Source: an uncultured Ruminiclostridium sp. (lineage in GTDB: Bacteria > Bacillota > Clostridia > Oscillospirales > Ruminococcaceae). From it: a DNA stretch of 64,000 nucleotides. Made by a program: the position numbers and the translations under genes. The first letter of the stretch is position 1. Every line of letters begins with the position of its first letter. The notes beneath the pieces were generated by a model. That model was not told where the DNA came from. It worked only from the letters and a program-made list of their open reading frames with translations, and ran no database searches. Below, piece by piece: positions 61,540 to 64,000 of the stretch. The stretch spans positions 1-64,000 of the forward strand of contig CANQIB010000011.1 in the NCBI GenBank assembly GCA_947623915.1. Direction: 5' to 3'.

Positions 61540-63390
61540 TCAGGCATTGCCCTTATTTTTTTTGAACTTTATTTTCACGCCCATGTTTTCCGCTCGCTTT
61601 AAAAAATCGTCCGCACGGTCGTGTATTTCTTCCTCTTCGGTTTCCTCCCGCTCAAACGTCAAACGCAGCCGTCTGCCGGTGACCTGCTTTGCCGCCGCCT
61701 CTATCCGCATGGCGGAATCTCCCTTTTGCAAAAAGTCCATCAAAAACGGAGAATACCCGCTTAGCGTTATGACCTTTTCGCCTATCTGCGCTTTCACGTC
61801 CTTTAACAGCGCCTTTAAAAAATCCGGCAGCAGCGAAAATATCTGTGACCATTGTCCCGCGGGATCAAGGTCGTTGAGCCGCATTATCGGGTCGTCGGCT
61901 TGCTCCGCGCGCTCGGTTTCGTCACGCTGCTCGGCGGGAGGCGGCGCGTCGTTATCAAGCGGCTGTTCCTCTATATCGAACGGTAATTCCTCATCGTCGG
62001 GGGGAACGTCGTTAGGCAAAGGCGGCAGCGGTATCTCCCCGTCGGGCGGCTGCGCGCCGTCATCGGGCAAGGGCGGATACTCCTCGTACTCGTCGGGCGG
62101 GATAGGCTCGTCCTCCCCGTTTTCAAAAAGCCATGCCGGTTTTCCGTCGTTCTCTTTTGATTCCTGCGGCTCGGGGCTTTCCTCCCGTGGAACGTCGACC
62201 TTTTTTTCCGCGCTAGGTGCGGCGGGAACGGCGATCTGCCCTTTCATAAGCTCGGACAGCTTTTTTTCCAACCGCTCCAGCCGTATCGAAAGCGACACGG
62301 TATCGCTGTCGTTTTCCGGCGTGCAAAGCCTTATCATGCACATCTGCGCGGCAGTTTCCCGACGCGCGGTCCTCGCCGCTTTTGCTATATGCTCCTGCAA
62401 TATATCTATACAGCGTATGCACTCGCCCAGTGTAAACTCCTCCGCCTGCGCTCTGAGCCACGCTTTATCGCCGCTTGACGGCGGGATAAGCGAAAAATCC
62501 ATATTCATCGCGGAAAGCAGCATAAGATCGCGGAAATGCCTGCTCAGCTCCTGCATCAGCAGCACCGGATCTTTAGACGCGTTGTGCAGCTCGTCCAACA
62601 GCTTCAGCGCCGCGACTGTGTCCTTTTTCCTCACAAATTCCGCAAGCGCAAACAAATGCTCGCTGCCCGCTATACCGACCGCGTCCCTTACTACCTGCTC
62701 GGTCACGTCGGAGGTTATGCCCGCGCAGCGATCCAACAGCGACAGCGCGTCTCTCATTCCTCCGTCGGAAAGTCTCGAAATAAGCTCCGCCGCCTCTTTC
62801 TCCAAATTTATATTTTCCTTTTTTGCTATCTCGCACAGCCTTTCGGAGCTTTCCCGCACCGTTACGCGATTGAACGTGAACTGCTGGCAGCGTGAAAGTA
62901 TCGTCGCCGGCACCTTATGCAGCTCGGTCGTGGCAAGTATGAATACCACATGAGCGGGCGGCTCTTCTATGGTCTTGAGCAAAGCGTTGAACGCCGATAC
63001 CGACATCATATGCACCTCGTCGATAATATAAACGCGGTACTTACAGGTGACGGGCGTGTATATGACCTCGTCCCTCAGCGCTCTTACGTCGTCGACTCCG
63101 TTGTTGGAGGCGGCGTCCATTTCCACTATATCCGAGCAGCCGTCCGCGATGGCGCGGCACGCCTCACATTCCCCGCAGGGATTTCCGTCAACGGGAGAAA
63201 GACAGTTTACCGCCTTTGCGAGCAGCTTTGCACAGCTTGTTTTTCCTATCCCGCGCGGGCCGGTAAAAAGATACGCGTGCGCTATCCTGCCGGTCTTTAT
63301 CTGATTTTTCAGCGTGGTGGTTATATGCTCCTGCGAGATAACATCGTCAAATCTCGTGGGGCGGTATTTTCTGTAAAGCGCCAGATACAA
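61540..63390 (-). CDS. dnaX: DNA polymerase III gamma/tau subunit
   Basis: This clamp-loader ATPase has Walker A GPRGIGKTS near residue 44, a zinc module (CLSPVDGNPCGECEAC), Walker B IIDEVHMMS and the ILSRCQQF arginine-finger motif. The C-terminal half has an acidic Pro-rich linker (about 400-500) and a tau-like end. I start at TTG 63390, 5 bases after GGAGGTGA, giving 616 residues; an upstream ATG frame would run through the SRP RNA. It starts 26 bases past that RNA. Confidence 0.95.
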   Translation of the reverse strand: MYLALYRKYRPTRFDDVISQEHITTTLKNQIKTGRIAHAYLFTGPRGIGKTSCAKLLAKAVNCLSPVDGNPCGECEACRAIADGCSDIVEMDAASNNGVDDVRALRDEVIYTPVTCKYRVYIIDEVHMMSVSAFNALLKTIEEPPAHVVFILATTELHKVPATILSRCQQFTFNRVTVRESSERLCEIAKKENINLEKEAAELISRLSDGGMRDALSLLDRCAGITSDVTEQVVRDAVGIAGSEHLFALAEFVRKKDTVAALKLLDELHNASKDPVLLMQELSRHFRDLMLLSAMNMDFSLIPPSSGDKAWLRAQAEEFTLGECIRCIDILQEHIAKAARTARRETAAQMCMIRLCTPENDSDTVSLSIRLERLEKKLSELMKGQIAVPAAPSAEKKVDVPREESPEPQESKENDGKPAWLFENGEDEPIPPDEYEEYPPLPDDGAQPPDGEIPLPPLPNDVPPDDEELPFDIEEQPLDNDAPPPAEQRDETERAEQADDPIMRLNDLDPAGQWSQIFSLLPDFLKALLKDVKAQIGEKVITLSGYSPFLMDFLQKGDSAMRIEAAAKQVTGRRLRLTFEREETEEEEIHDRADDFLKRAENMGVKIKFKKNKGNA

Positions 63391-63416
63391 AGCTCTCACC
63401 TCCCGTCCATATGTAA

Positions 63417-63545
63417 CAGACCCGTCATTATGAGTGTAAACTTGCTGCGGCACAGGTCATAACTGCTTAATGCTGCTCGGTTCCCCGCCTGACATGGTTC
63501 ACAGGACTTCCTTGCACAGGGCTTACACCCATAATCACGGGTCTG
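63417..63545 (-). ncRNA. ffs: Signal recognition particle RNA
   Basis: On the minus strand the ends CAGACCCGTGATTATGGGTG and CACTCATAATGACGGGTCTG pair to form the long rod, and the apex reads GTCAGGC-GGGGAACC-GAGCAGC, the conserved Ffh-binding loop with a GGAA tetraloop and the AGCAGC asymmetric loop. At about 129 bases it is the short form without the Alu domain seen in Bacillus. It is immediately upstream of dnaX, the usual Firmicutes place. The exact 5' end is uncertain. Confidence 0.93.
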
Positions 63546-63648
63546 CTGTTCGCCGCTCGCGCGACGTAAAAATATGCCACATTATCGACAAAGTAATTTC
63601 AAAGAACGCTAAATCGTCCTTTTAGGTAAGCAAATTTGTTGTTGAGGT

Positions 63649-63678
63649 TATTATACCATATATACATAAAAAAATCAA
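63649..63678 (-). promoter_or_regulatory. Possible promoter for SRP RNA / dnaX
   Basis: On the minus strand TTGATT (63673-63678) and TATAAT (63649-63654) are 18 bases apart. The start would be about 95 bases before the SRP RNA rod, implying a processed leader; a nearer promoter cannot be excluded. Confidence 0.5.
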
Positions 63679-63718
63679 GACTATTTTGTTAATTTTGAAA
63701 GACAACGATGGCAAAAAG

Positions 63719-63754
63719 CCGTCGGGAAACCCGTTTAAACACGGGTCCCGACGG
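63719..63754 (-). terminator. Terminator of the NPITG surface protein gene
   Basis: CCGTCGGGA (63719-63727) pairs with TCCCGACGG (63746-63754), with an inner CCCGT/ACGGG stem; CTTTTTG follows on the minus strand. Confidence 0.85.
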
Positions 63755-63776
63755 TTTGTTTTATGACATATCGTCG

Positions 63777-64000
63777 TCAGTCGTCCTTACGCTTTTTGCG
63801 CAGCGCTATACTTATTGCCAACAGCGCCGCTCCCGCAGCAGCCGCGCCGGTTTCAAGCGCGATGCCGGTTATCGGGTTGTCGGACGGTGCGTTGTTGTCG
63901 TGGTCGTCCGGCGAAATTATTCCGTCGTCCGACGACTCCGGCTTGGAGCTGTCAGCGGGAGTTTCATCATCGGGAGTTTTATCGTCGGATTTTTCGTAGG
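63777..64000 (-). CDS. Sortase-anchored surface protein, C-terminal part (cut by window edge)
   Basis: The last 74 codons of a minus-strand gene are visible. They encode an acidic Asp/Ser/Pro-rich linker (KTPDDETPADSSKPESSDD), the sorting motif NPITG, a hydrophobic helix (ALETG...LLAISIAL) and the basic tail RKKRKDD. This is a clear cell-wall sorting signal of the NPxTG type. The body of the protein is outside the window, so its function is unknown. A good terminator follows. Confidence 0.85.
   Translation of the reverse strand, partial: YEKSDDKTPDDETPADSSKPESSDDGIISPDDHDNNAPSDNPITGIALETGAAAAGAALLAISIALRKKRKDD

Overview
The window comes from a Gram-positive, low-to-medium GC Clostridia chromosome, most likely Oscillospiraceae/Ruminococcaceae (inference; genus not resolved). 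Signs are: AGGAGG-type ribosome sites with ATG, TTG and GTG starts; many near-consensus sigma-A promoters, almost all with 17-base spacers; the Firmicutes gene orders rimP-nusA-ylxR-ylxQ-infB-rbfA-nrnA-truB-ribF, scr-dnaX-ybaB-recR and darA-holB-ricT; Ser/Glu-rich lipoprotein linkers; NPxTG-like sorting signals; WG-repeat and BIG2-type surface proteins; and a Gram-positive-style class A penicillin-binding protein. ATA is visibly common as an isoleucine codon.

Layout. 1-242: tail of a dispersed structured repeat plus hairpins closing the arginine operon. 243-9055 (minus): a nearly complete acetylated arginine pathway (argG, GNAT, argH, GNAT, argC, argJ, argB, argD, argF) with an ARG-box-like palindrome before argG. 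9280-12430 (plus): an XRE regulator, then a CadC/CzrA-type ArsR sensor and a P1B metal-exporting ATPase joined by matching operators. 12431-14546 (minus): nspC (spermidine synthesis) and a YhcC-type radical SAM protein. 14682-22436: envelope proteins (two zinc-ribbon membrane proteins, a VanY carboxypeptidase with Ig-like domains, a WG-repeat lipoprotein, an M23-like protein with fibronectin repeats). 22498-30779 (minus): a heterodimeric ABC exporter, dprA, an acyl-CoA synthetase with its XRE-cupin regulator, and nth. 30987-31062: tRNA-Lys(UUU). 31533-34692 (plus): an FtsX-type ABC transporter. 34760-39957 (minus): a Gld-like ABC system with a DUF4340 partner. 40107-48165 (minus): the translation/RNA operon rimP to ribF. 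48419-50500 (minus): AraC regulator, sortase-type surface protein and a small 2[4Fe-4S] ferredoxin. 50667-54217 (minus): ricT, holB, darA and an Orn/Lys/Arg decarboxylase family enzyme. 54482-59243 (plus): an APH-like kinase, PBP1A and an RlmL/YpsC-type methyltransferase. 59766-63545 (minus): sseB-like, recR, ybaB, dnaX and SRP RNA. 63777-64000 (minus): the C-terminus of a second sortase substrate, cut by the window edge.

How it fits together. Arginine synthesis uses the cyclic ArgJ route with a long, probably arginine-inhibited ArgB. The Orn/Lys/Arg decarboxylase and NspC hint at polyamine synthesis, though the other steps are absent here. The rest is mainly core translation, replication and cell-wall genes.

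The unexplained material is intergenic. A repeat of about 300 bases (55264-55567, partial second copy at 1-98) has a GNRA-capped hairpin, long-range pairing, substitutions that keep pairing, and a terminator. A 495-base stretch (59245-59738) between converging genes is packed with perfect hairpins and bracketed by two near-identical palindromes. Both sit directly behind stop codons and share a palindrome style. They are the best candidates for an undescribed structured RNA or non-autonomous mobile element family.
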